A stretch of DNA of 64,000 bases from Acetobacterium wieringae (lineage in GTDB: Bacteria; Bacillota; Clostridia; Eubacteriales; Eubacteriaceae): contig NZ_JAIPPU010000005.1 of NCBI RefSeq assembly GCF_026646375.1, positions 160,129-224,128 of the forward strand. The letters are read 5' to 3'. Numbering within the stretch: position 1 is the first letter of the stretch; each line of letters starts with the position of its first letter. Under the pieces are notes generated by a model. The model saw only the letters and a program-made list of their open reading frames with translations. It was not told the DNA's origin and did no database searches. Made by a program: the position numbers and the translations under genes. Shown in pieces: positions 26,111 through 33,634 of this stretch.

Positions 26111-27739
26111 TTATTTTATTGTTTCATAGAGATTTCGTTTCCAATCCTGCAATCGTGTTTCCTCATTTGACCAGTATTCTTCTAACTTAGGAAATATCCC
26201 AAATGTTGTGATCATTAATAAATCACCTTCACTGACATTATTTATGTTGCAGAAATGATTGTGACCAATTCGAAATCCATTCCCCAATGATTGATCTTTT
26301 TCAATTTCTAAATTGAGTTTCTGAACCTGCTGAACCAATTGATTAAGTTTTACATTCTTCTTAGAGTCAATATACCTGACAAACCCTTCACAATTAAATG
26401 CAGGTTCCAGTTCTACAAAATTAAAGTGTCGTTGTAGGGTCTGATCAAGCAATAGCATGCTTTTATCGGCTGTATCCATCATTCCGAGAATGTATATATT
26501 TTCTGGTATATAAAAATTTTCTACAGAAATTTTTTTTTGTCGTTTAAACTGGTTGTTGTGTGTTTCACGCTTAAATAAAAGGATCAGATCCCCCATTATC
26601 GTATTTAAATTTTCTCGATTAATACCATCGATAATGAAATAATAGTCATTTCCAGTATCTTCAACTGCCTTTTGGGAAAAAGCTAAAAAACATCCCTCTG
26701 TCAAAAGGAAGTCATTGTAGTTCTTTTCTGCGTTACCATTTAATCTGTTCTGTTCTGAAAAATATTCGTTGAGCTTTACAATTTCCACTCGATTCTTGTT
26801 TTTCTCGCCCAACAGCGAAAACACAAGCCGATCTGCGATATAACTTTTACCCACTCCGGGAGCGCCTTTTATGATGATACTCCTTTTTTCTTTGAGCAGT
26901 TTTACAATCTCATCATACTTAGAAGTTTTCATATATACTTCTGAGAAAAAATGTTCTTTGGAATATAATTCTATTTTTTCCATATCCAAATCCCTAAGGC
27001 CCCAAATGTCACTGGAAAATGATTTTCTATAAAAAAGATCTTCCCCATGAGCAAAGGATTTGGAATCACTACTGAATCGCTGTAGGGTGAACCGAACTAC
27101 TGCCCGCCAATCAGGGTTTACTCGAATCATTTCTAATCTGTTTCGCTTCTGAATTTCATCCTGAATGGATGATAACTGAGCTTCCCCGCCTAGAATGTTT
27201 AATACTTCAAAAATCTCATTTTCACATAATATTTTTCCTTTAGAATTTAAACGGCTTTTCCAATAGGGTTCATTTTTAAAGCGATTAATATCTTGGGGTT
27301 TATCGTTAAATGTAAAGTCAAGCAAGGCATCGCACATCCAATTTTTAGAATTTTGTTCAACTTTCCAGATAGATCGCATGTACGTAAAGAAATACCAATT
27401 TTTATTCAGATCAGTTTTTGACCATTTTACAGAAATTTTTTTACCATTATTGTAGTTTTTGATAACAACACCTGTGGCTTTAATTTCCATAACTGAAACT
27501 ATTTTTCCTTTATAATCAAATGGGATATTTTCTTTCTGGTTATGAGTAACTTTTAAAGCGACTCGATCGCCAACTTGAATTGTATTTACCATATCATCAT
27601 ATTTATCAGAAGTATTTTTTTCCCAAATACCTTTTTTTATAAAACGTGAAGTTAGGTCTTCCCCTTCGAAGTTTGCACTTAAAAACCAGTTTGATTCGTT
27701 ACTTAACATTCTATCTTCTGAATTTATTGAACATTGCAT
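26111..27739 (-). CDS. Orphan McrB-like AAA+ protein with altered Walker B
   Basis: A 542-residue protein. The N-terminal 115 residues (NWFLSANFEGEDLTSRF onward) resemble the EVE/PUA-like nucleic-acid reader found in McrB-type proteins. Residues about 150-240 look like a winged-helix region. The C-terminal AAA+ domain has Walker A GAPGVGKSY, but Walker B reads FIIDGINRENL where McrB has DEINR, so the catalytic Glu is Gly. The GTPase motif is MMDTADKS instead of MNTADRS. No McrC nuclease gene is adjacent: the next gene on the same strand is the CsoR-family sensor. The gene is AT-rich like the tns genes. It may be a remnant or specialised regulator. Confidence 0.8.
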   Translation of the reverse strand: MQCSINSEDRMLSNESNWFLSANFEGEDLTSRFIKKGIWEKNTSDKYDDMVNTIQVGDRVALKVTHNQKENIPFDYKGKIVSVMEIKATGVVIKNYNNGKKISVKWSKTDLNKNWYFFTYMRSIWKVEQNSKNWMCDALLDFTFNDKPQDINRFKNEPYWKSRLNSKGKILCENEIFEVLNILGGEAQLSSIQDEIQKRNRLEMIRVNPDWRAVVRFTLQRFSSDSKSFAHGEDLFYRKSFSSDIWGLRDLDMEKIELYSKEHFFSEVYMKTSKYDEIVKLLKEKRSIIIKGAPGVGKSYIADRLVFSLLGEKNKNRVEIVKLNEYFSEQNRLNGNAEKNYNDFLLTEGCFLAFSQKAVEDTGNDYYFIIDGINRENLNTIMGDLILLFKRETHNNQFKRQKKISVENFYIPENIYILGMMDTADKSMLLLDQTLQRHFNFVELEPAFNCEGFVRYIDSKKNVKLNQLVQQVQKLNLEIEKDQSLGNGFRIGHNHFCNINNVSEGDLLMITTFGIFPKLEEYWSNEETRLQDWKRNLYETIK

Positions 27740-27805
27740 TTATTTGTTTTCCTTTCTTGTTATTTTTGGTAAAATTATTTTTTTATAAACCGCCTTTTAA
27801 AAAAA

Positions 27806-27849
27806 ATCAGCGACGCACAATTCCTTTTGAGAATAACTACCTCGCTGAT
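27806..27849 (-). terminator. Terminator-like hairpin between methyltransferase and mcrB-like genes
   Basis: On the minus strand ATCAGCGA and TCGCTGAT (8-bp perfect stem) enclose a 28-nt loop and are followed by eight T residues. It ends the methyltransferase transcript or acts as an attenuator 67 bp before the mcrB-like start. Confidence 0.75.
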
Positions 27850-27878
27850 ATATTTTTATATTTTCAAAGTGAATTAAT

Positions 27879-28637
27879 CTATTTTTCTCCATAAATCATA
27901 AACATCGGGGTAGATGCATAATTGATCTGTTCTTCTTTATCCCACACAATTTCTCCGATATTTTGTTCAACCATCACCTTTTTAAAGCCTGTATTAATCA
28001 GCACGGCGGCATCCCATTGAGGTCTCATGGTTCTGCTTAATGGAAGGTTTTTAGCAATTTCTTCCATCACTACTGTATTAGTCTGAACATAGTGGTCATT
28101 GACCCCTTCTTTTTGTGAATTAACTCGATCCTGATAATATTCCGATCGTTTCGTTTCATCATGAAGATGCAAATACCAGTTTGCATCAAAATTCAGCATT
28201 CTGCCGCCGGGAGCAAGTACCCGATGCCATTCTTTATACGCAACTTCCGGTTTCTCAAGATTCCAGGTGAGATTCCGTGTAATAATCAGATCAAAACTAA
28301 AATCGTCAAAATCAAGTGAATGGGCATCCATTTGTATAAATTTAATATTGTCATGATAAGTTCCGGCATTTTTCCTAGCCCGATGAAGCATCGCATCAGT
28401 ATAGTCCACCGCCGTCACATCATATCCGCAGGACGCCATGGTAATCGCAAAAAAACCGGGACCAGTACCGATATCCAGGACTTTCAGTTTTCTGCCAACC
28501 ACCAGCGGTTTATACCGATTGATCAGATTTTTCCAGACATCCATCTTATAGCTGTTAAGCTCTGCAACATTGACTTCTGAGTATCCTTCCGACCGTTGAT
28601 CCCAATAATTTTCCACTTTTTCTAGAATATTTTCCAT
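27879..28637 (-). CDS. Class I SAM-dependent methyltransferase
   Basis: The start is ATG 28637 (MENILEKVENYWDQRSEGYS), which has a GAGGAG site. A second ATG four codons upstream overlaps that site and is unlikely. The 252-residue product has the Rossmann methyltransferase motif I VLDIGTGPGFFAI, motif II VTAVDYTDAML, and LITRNLTWNLEKPEVAYKEW before LAPGGRMLNFD. The family covers ubiquinone/menaquinone- and small-molecule methyltransferases. Its position between NikMN and the metal sensor region suggests methylation of a metal-related ligand, but this is not shown by the sequence. Confidence 0.88.
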   Translation of the reverse strand: MENILEKVENYWDQRSEGYSEVNVAELNSYKMDVWKNLINRYKPLVVGRKLKVLDIGTGPGFFAITMASCGYDVTAVDYTDAMLHRARKNAGTYHDNIKFIQMDAHSLDFDDFSFDLIITRNLTWNLEKPEVAYKEWHRVLAPGGRMLNFDANWYLHLHDETKRSEYYQDRVNSQKEGVNDHYVQTNTVVMEEIAKNLPLSRTMRPQWDAAVLINTGFKKVMVEQNIGEIVWDKEEQINYASTPMFMIYGEK

Positions 28638-28666
28638 CTCACTCCTCATCTTTCCGATAATAAAAA

Positions 28667-28715
28667 AGTCATGAAATTTTCGTCGATTATTAAATCGAAT
28701 GAAGCCTTCATGACT
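28667..28715 (-). terminator. Terminator/attenuator hairpin between nikMN and methyltransferase
   Basis: On the minus strand AGTCATGAA and TTCATGACT form a 9-bp outer stem around an inner TCGATT/AATCGA hairpin, followed by TTTTTT. It lies 30 bp upstream of the methyltransferase start. Confidence 0.78.
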
Positions 28716-28735
28716 TTATCACTCATTTTTTTTAA

Positions 28736-29767
28736 TTATGCTTTCTTTTCTACGATGACTGGTTTCTCTTTTCTACTTTTGATAAAGTAAATCAGCGCTC
28801 CGGTGCCACCTGCTAAAAGCAAGGTAAAGCCACCACCAATGAGCCCAGAAACACTGGTCCCAATTGCAGAACCTTCACCATCGGCTGATTTAAAACTGTA
28901 GTCTGGTAAAAAGGCGGTTGATTCCTGAATACTTCCGGCCTCTTCATAAACGCTGCCAATAGCTTCTAACTCTGGTGTTCCAGCCACTTTTTCCATTGAC
29001 CATTCCAGTCCATCCGGATTCGCCGAGGCGAAAAGCGATAACCCACCGCCAAGGACAACGGCAAAGATCAACAACATCCCCATTACTTTCTGAATGGAGA
29101 TATTTGACGGCAATTTTTTGTTTTCCACGGTTGATTCCAGTAATTCTGGCCGCATATTGTAGACAAAAACAAGAATCCCACCGGTAACAATTCCTTCAAT
29201 CAAACCAATGGCGATATGAATCGGGGTCATCAAACCGACAAAGGTGACAAATGGAAGAGCTGTGATCCCTGAAGCCAGTGTTTCTACTACCACTGAAAAA
29301 GCACCCAGGGATAAAGCCAATACCACTGAAACGATCGATGCTGTCATAATTCGTTTAGGTGTCATGCCCTTCTTGACGATTGGTTTAAACACAAAGGGAT
29401 AAACCAGTAAGCAGGCATAAAAGCCCAAATTCCAAATATTTGCCCCTAAAGCCAGCAGTCCGCCATCGGCAAAAAACAAAGCCTGAATCAGTAATACTGC
29501 GGTAATCGTTAAAAATGCCGGGAATGGACCTAGTAATGCAGCCAGTAAAATCCCCCCGCCGATGTGTCCGCTGGAACCCGTTCCCGGGATTGTGAAATTC
29601 ACCATTTGTCCGGCAAAGATCACGGCTCCCATAACCCCCATTAATGGGATTTTCTTCTCATCCAAATTATCCTTACATTTGTACGCTGAATAAGCGATTG
29701 CTCCGGCGCTTGCCGCAAGCATGATTCCTCCAACTGCTGGAGAAACTAAAGCATCTGCCATGTGCAT
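28736..29767 (-). CDS. NikM-NikN fusion (nickel/cobalt ECF substrate-binding subunit with PDGLE domain)
   Basis: A 343-residue fusion. Residues 1-210 are CbiM/NikM, opening MHMADALVSPAVGG with the conserved His2. The metal-binding loop reads TIPGTGSSGHIGGGI, and the LLALGANIWNLGFYACLLVY block follows. Residues about 225-330 are a NikN/CbiN-like PDGLE domain with NPDGLEWSMEKVAGT and two membrane helices. There is no signal peptide, so translation starts at the Met-His. No coupling or ATPase gene is adjacent: either CbiQ/CbiO from the cobalt operon serve it or its partners lie outside the window. Nickel is inferred from the CooT and nik neighbours. Confidence 0.87.
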   Translation of the reverse strand: MHMADALVSPAVGGIMLAASAGAIAYSAYKCKDNLDEKKIPLMGVMGAVIFAGQMVNFTIPGTGSSGHIGGGILLAALLGPFPAFLTITAVLLIQALFFADGGLLALGANIWNLGFYACLLVYPFVFKPIVKKGMTPKRIMTASIVSVVLALSLGAFSVVVETLASGITALPFVTFVGLMTPIHIAIGLIEGIVTGGILVFVYNMRPELLESTVENKKLPSNISIQKVMGMLLIFAVVLGGGLSLFASANPDGLEWSMEKVAGTPELEAIGSVYEEAGSIQESTAFLPDYSFKSADGEGSAIGTSVSGLIGGGFTLLLAGGTGALIYFIKSRKEKPVIVEKKA

Positions 29768-29806
29768 TTTAAAACCCTCCTCAAAGTTAAAAAATAAATA
29801 AAAAAA

Positions 29807-29851
29807 CCATGAAGAATCACTCCTGCTTCTGCACGAGAAATACCTTCATGG
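29807..29851 (-). promoter_or_regulatory. Terminator-like leader hairpin upstream of nikMN (candidate attenuator)
   Basis: The minus-strand leader contains CCATGAAG and CTTCATGG (8-bp perfect stem) around a 29-nt loop containing CTCGTGCAGAAGCAGGAG, followed by TTTTTTT. It lies between the promoter at 29908-29936 and the start codon at 29767, so it would stop transcription unless opened. It does not match any riboswitch family I know. Confidence 0.65.
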
Positions 29852-29907
29852 CATTATTAGACTATTCATAGATTTCAAATTATTGTTATGATTTTATCAA
29901 TGTTGAA

Positions 29908-29936
29908 ATTATATGTCTTTTTCCATAATGTGTCAA
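29908..29936 (-). promoter_or_regulatory. Consensus sigma-A promoter for nikMN
   Basis: On the minus strand TTGACA (29931-29936) and TATAAT (29908-29913) are exact consensus hexamers with 17 bp spacing. The predicted start near 29901 gives a leader of about 130 nt. Confidence 0.85.
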
Positions 29937-30228
29937 GAATAATTTTAAAGAATTATCTTTATATTCATACTTTCATTTGAATTCTCATAAAAATGATGTC
30001 TCTAGAAGTACATACCTTCAGAATGTAAAGAAAACGACAACCAAATTTACGATATCGCTAAATGGCATATTAATAACGATCGCACTATTTAAAACGGTAT
30101 AATTTTCACAGGTTAATTTAGTTTTTTGCATAACTTAATTGCATCACTGATGCGGATTCATTGGAATATATTTTTATTTTACCACACAAAAATTAGCGCC
30201 ATCATTATAGAATTCATTTTAATCACTG
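29937..30228. other. AT-rich intergenic stretch between tnsE and the nikMN promoter
   Basis: About 290 bp. No gene, no perfect copy of the 17-bp right-end repeat and no clear terminator were found. A single AAACGGTAT at about 30094-30102 matches the reverse complement of sequence in the right-end hairpin. That is too little to call a transposon left end. Confidence 0.5.
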
Positions 30229-31773
30229 TTAAATTATTTTTTTTAACAACATTTCAGCTCCATGACGAGCCCCTTTTCCCATGTGTTTTGCTTTAATAAT
30301 TGAAATTCCTAGATTTCTAAACTTGTCCAGTGATTTACTTTTCCATGTACCAGAATCGTTGACAAGGTTTAAAAGCAAGGCTTGATAAATTTTGTCCCAT
30401 TCATTAACTGAAAGCGAAAAGAGAATTAAAGTTGATAAAGAGTATGTTTCCCGCTCTATCTCTATTATATTAAATTGTCGGTTATCTATCATAATTATTT
30501 TAGCAATTAAATATCTTCGATTTGTAAAGCCATCATTTAATTTTGAGAATTTTCGTTCTCGCAAATCTATAGGTAGATTATCCAAAACTATTTTAATTTT
30601 CTTAATTTGTGGTTGTTGTTCCAAAATTCTTAAAATTCTTATGAAATCATCTAATTCATTATGAGATTCTGCCTCATTTTGATCATTTATTTCATCAATC
30701 ATTAACGGCTCTATACCTCTTGCTAGAAATTCCCCTCCAACATCTGCAGTAGAGCGATTTTTATCCTCATTTCCGAAAAATCTTTTCGTATCTTGATCTT
30801 CAAGCGAACGTTTCTGAGCTTTTTCGCCTTGTTCATGTGTAATTTTTGGTAAAGATATGTAATCATGCTTTAAGATGTTCATTTCCACAAAATCAAAATC
30901 CTCAGTTGCACCATCAACTTCCTCATTTAGTAAGAGATCTTCATTTTTATCATTCAAATTATTATAAGTATATTTTTTTGCTTCATCAGAATTTTCTTGT
31001 TTTCGAAGATGCGGATGCGAAAACAAAATTTCATTTACTGGAATATGCATATTTTCAACATTCACTATTTGCAGAATTGTTATATAAGACTCGTTTTCCT
31101 TCACGCGTGCTTTTATTTTGATTTCTTGTTTGAAATCCCAGTCAAACTTTAAGATACCGTTTTGCAACCAAGTAAATGCCAGATTTTCAAACATTTGAAG
31201 TACATCATCGTTTGTTAGTAGCCAAGTCAATTGATAAATAAATGAATTTCTAGTGTATTTATATTCATATTGATTAGTAAATTCATAATAAATTCTATCT
31301 TCCTCGACTGTATGAATAAAATATTGTTCAAATGAATTACATTCAAACAAACGGTATAGCAGAAACCTATTTGTTGCTAAAATACTCCGTATCACTTCAA
31401 TTACTGGTAGTACAATTTTTTTTTCTTCGCTCGGGAAACTAAAACTTCGGGAAATTGCATGATCCTTACAAGCCTTAATTTTCCAATTTCTTTCAGAATA
31501 TACTACTTGATTTTGGTTTATTGTTATTTCAACTTCTTTAATTTCACTTGGAGGTCTACTTGATAAAAAATTTCCATTTTTATAATAATGCTGAATCGCT
31601 AAAAGTGGTAATGTTCCCCAGTCAAATAATACTTTTTCCGTTACTTTTTCATAATTAAAATATCCATAGATCATCATTTTATTGCCCCTTCGAAAAGGAT
31701 CACCAATCCAGATCAGTTGTGCTTCTATATCTTTTTCGAAAGGCCATTGTATTTTAAATAGTTTTTTTGTCAT
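30229..31773 (-). CDS. tnsE: TnsE, target selector for the replication/conjugal-plasmid pathway
   Basis: A 514-residue protein. Similarity to Tn7 TnsE is low but colinear. WGTLPLLAIQHYY corresponds to the THLPLLSRA block, VIRSILATNRFL to ARSLFLINSYF, QLTWLLTNDDVLQMFENL to the VWLFSDQDV block, and TADVGGEF to the conserved ADVGG. The C-terminal TnsE_C region contains YSLSTLIL. In Tn7, TnsE with TnsABC directs insertion into mobile plasmids and lagging-strand DNA. The start overlaps the end of tnsD by 20 bp. A complete pair tnsD and tnsE means two target pathways were available to this element. Confidence 0.85.
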   Translation of the reverse strand: MTKKLFKIQWPFEKDIEAQLIWIGDPFRRGNKMMIYGYFNYEKVTEKVLFDWGTLPLLAIQHYYKNGNFLSSRPPSEIKEVEITINQNQVVYSERNWKIKACKDHAISRSFSFPSEEKKIVLPVIEVIRSILATNRFLLYRLFECNSFEQYFIHTVEEDRIYYEFTNQYEYKYTRNSFIYQLTWLLTNDDVLQMFENLAFTWLQNGILKFDWDFKQEIKIKARVKENESYITILQIVNVENMHIPVNEILFSHPHLRKQENSDEAKKYTYNNLNDKNEDLLLNEEVDGATEDFDFVEMNILKHDYISLPKITHEQGEKAQKRSLEDQDTKRFFGNEDKNRSTADVGGEFLARGIEPLMIDEINDQNEAESHNELDDFIRILRILEQQPQIKKIKIVLDNLPIDLRERKFSKLNDGFTNRRYLIAKIIMIDNRQFNIIEIERETYSLSTLILFSLSVNEWDKIYQALLLNLVNDSGTWKSKSLDKFRNLGISIIKAKHMGKGARHGAEMLLKKII

Positions 31774-33625
31774 AAAAAATCCCTTCCTGTATTTTCTGAT
31801 ATACCTCTAAACATGGTTTTATCTCGCGGAAATCATGAGACTTCACACCACCAATTCGTTGCACTTTCCACATAAGCACTTCTTCTCGTTTCTTTAGCAT
31901 TTCATCGATTATTTTGCAACAGCGACGAATCTGAAATTGTTGAATTGTCTCAGTATTTTCGTCTAAGTATTTCTGCGTACAGGGCATTTTTTTTCTTTTA
32001 TTTTCTAAACTCGACTGTATTCCAAGTCGTTTTCCAATTAATGATCTCGTTATTCTTACAGGTTTCTCTGAACATAATAATTCTTTGACCAATTGTCTTA
32101 TTTTTTTGTAATATATTTGGTCTCGTAGATTCCAATCAATTTTTTTATGAAGATTTGTCTTTTTTTGATGTTCAGGAAGATTTTTAAAGAGCCATTCTTT
32201 GTCATTAGTGTAAAGATATGTGTATTGTTTATATGTGATAGCTCTTATTTGTGTTCTAGAATAAGTTGGGTTTAACTGTATCGCGTCAAGCATCTCTTTT
32301 TTGTACTGATTTAGCATTAGGAAAGATTTTTCATTAACAGCTTTCTCAGTTTTAACGGATGTTTTAAATGATTGGTATTTTTTTATTGTTTTTGAATCAA
32401 CTCCGAGTAATCTCCCTAATTCTCGAATGCTATGGTTGCCTTCGCCAGATAACAAACGTAGTTTAGCTTCCCAGATTTCTCCAAATTGTTTTACTCTTCC
32501 TATATGATATTTATCTTCCACACGTTTATCAGGTCCTTTTCGCGCATATATAAAACCACATGAGCATTCAAATGTACCAATAGGGCTATTCGATTTAAAA
32601 TCTCTTGTAATCGCAACATTTGGTATGACCAGTTCTCTATAATGATCTGCTGCCTTATTTAAACATGGCCAAAACCCTGTTCCAAATGGACCCTCATCTT
32701 CATTCATTTTAGTAAAAAAATTACAATCTTGATCCAAAAAGTACAAAAATAGTAATTGCCTAAATGGATGTACATGGCGTTTACTATTACGAGTTAAAAC
32801 TTTTAACCAATTGTATTCATCGTCTATCACCAATTCCGAATCATATTTTTCTAAAAATCCTTTAGGAAATTTTTCTCGAAAAGCTTTGAATAAGTCTTTT
32901 TGTCTAACATGATTCGCTGGCGTGATTAAATCCCTTTCTCGTAACAATAATCTGTATTTTTTAGTAATCTGTTCTCTTGATAATTTATTGTTGCCTAAAT
33001 TTAGAATTTCATATGCAAGCTCAGCTAATTTTACTTCAATATCATAATAGTTGGGATTTTCATTTTTTTTCAAAACGAATAATTTCAGATTTTTTCTCTC
33101 AAATCTAATATACTCCGTTCTACTCTTCATCTTCATATCAATTTTGTATTTCTCAAGTTGTATGTGATGATGAGCACACAAATTTATCCCTTGTAATTGA
33201 TGTTCTCGGTGTATAAATGGTTCTCCGTATTTTTTAATATCTTCTTGTGCACATACTGGACAATAGAACAAGCCATTTTTTTTACAAATGCTTCCCGCAA
33301 CCATTCCTAATCTAGTGTACAACCCTTTCCCATCATTTTGCACATCTTTCAAAATCTCAAGTTGACGATTTTGGGATAAAAATGGAGCATAGTATGGATA
33401 AATTGTATGTTTTAGTAATAAATCTTGTACCGAATAATTCGTACCTATCTGTTTTGACAAAATATTAAGATGACTGCCAATTTCAATACTCGGTATGACA
33501 TTCCGGTTTTGGAACAATTCTTCCAATGTGTCTTTACAGTCTATATTACAACTATAAAAATGATAACGACCTATTGCCGAATATAATAATTCATCCTGAT
33601 ATGGTTCAGTAAAAAAAGGCAGCAT
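31754..33625 (-). CDS. tnsD: TnsD/TniQ, attTn7 target-recognition protein
   Basis: A 623-residue TniQ-family protein. The N-terminal TniQ domain starts MLPFFTEPYQDELLYSAIGR and carries a zinc site C122, C125, C150, H153 (YCPVC and LCAHH), matching the Tn7 TnsD positions C124/C127/C152/H155. A second cluster, SPIGTFECSCGFIYARKGPD, lies near residue 350. The rest has helix-turn-helix-like parts, for instance IRELGRLLGVDSKTIKKY. TnsD binds the 3' end of glmS and recruits TnsC. The insertion found immediately after glmS agrees. It starts nine bases after tnsC ends. Confidence 0.92.
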   Translation of the reverse strand: MLPFFTEPYQDELLYSAIGRYHFYSCNIDCKDTLEELFQNRNVIPSIEIGSHLNILSKQIGTNYSVQDLLLKHTIYPYYAPFLSQNRQLEILKDVQNDGKGLYTRLGMVAGSICKKNGLFYCPVCAQEDIKKYGEPFIHREHQLQGINLCAHHHIQLEKYKIDMKMKSRTEYIRFERKNLKLFVLKKNENPNYYDIEVKLAELAYEILNLGNNKLSREQITKKYRLLLRERDLITPANHVRQKDLFKAFREKFPKGFLEKYDSELVIDDEYNWLKVLTRNSKRHVHPFRQLLFLYFLDQDCNFFTKMNEDEGPFGTGFWPCLNKAADHYRELVIPNVAITRDFKSNSPIGTFECSCGFIYARKGPDKRVEDKYHIGRVKQFGEIWEAKLRLLSGEGNHSIRELGRLLGVDSKTIKKYQSFKTSVKTEKAVNEKSFLMLNQYKKEMLDAIQLNPTYSRTQIRAITYKQYTYLYTNDKEWLFKNLPEHQKKTNLHKKIDWNLRDQIYYKKIRQLVKELLCSEKPVRITRSLIGKRLGIQSSLENKRKKMPCTQKYLDENTETIQQFQIRRCCKIIDEMLKKREEVLMWKVQRIGGVKSHDFREIKPCLEVYQKIQEGIFYDKKTI

Positions 33626-33634
33626 TTAAAACTC

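Noticed and set aside
26111..27739. Active McrBC restriction system
   Set aside because: No mcrC neighbour, and the Walker B Glu and GTPase motif are altered.
29807..29851. NiCo (czcD) or other known riboswitch upstream of nikMN
   Set aside because: The conserved blocks of the NiCo or cobalamin aptamers are not present; only the hairpin with T-run is supported.
30028..30060. TGTAAAGAAAACGACAACC... as possible transposon left end
   Set aside because: Only loosely similar to the right-end repeat, single copy, and not preceded by AATAC. Too weak to call.
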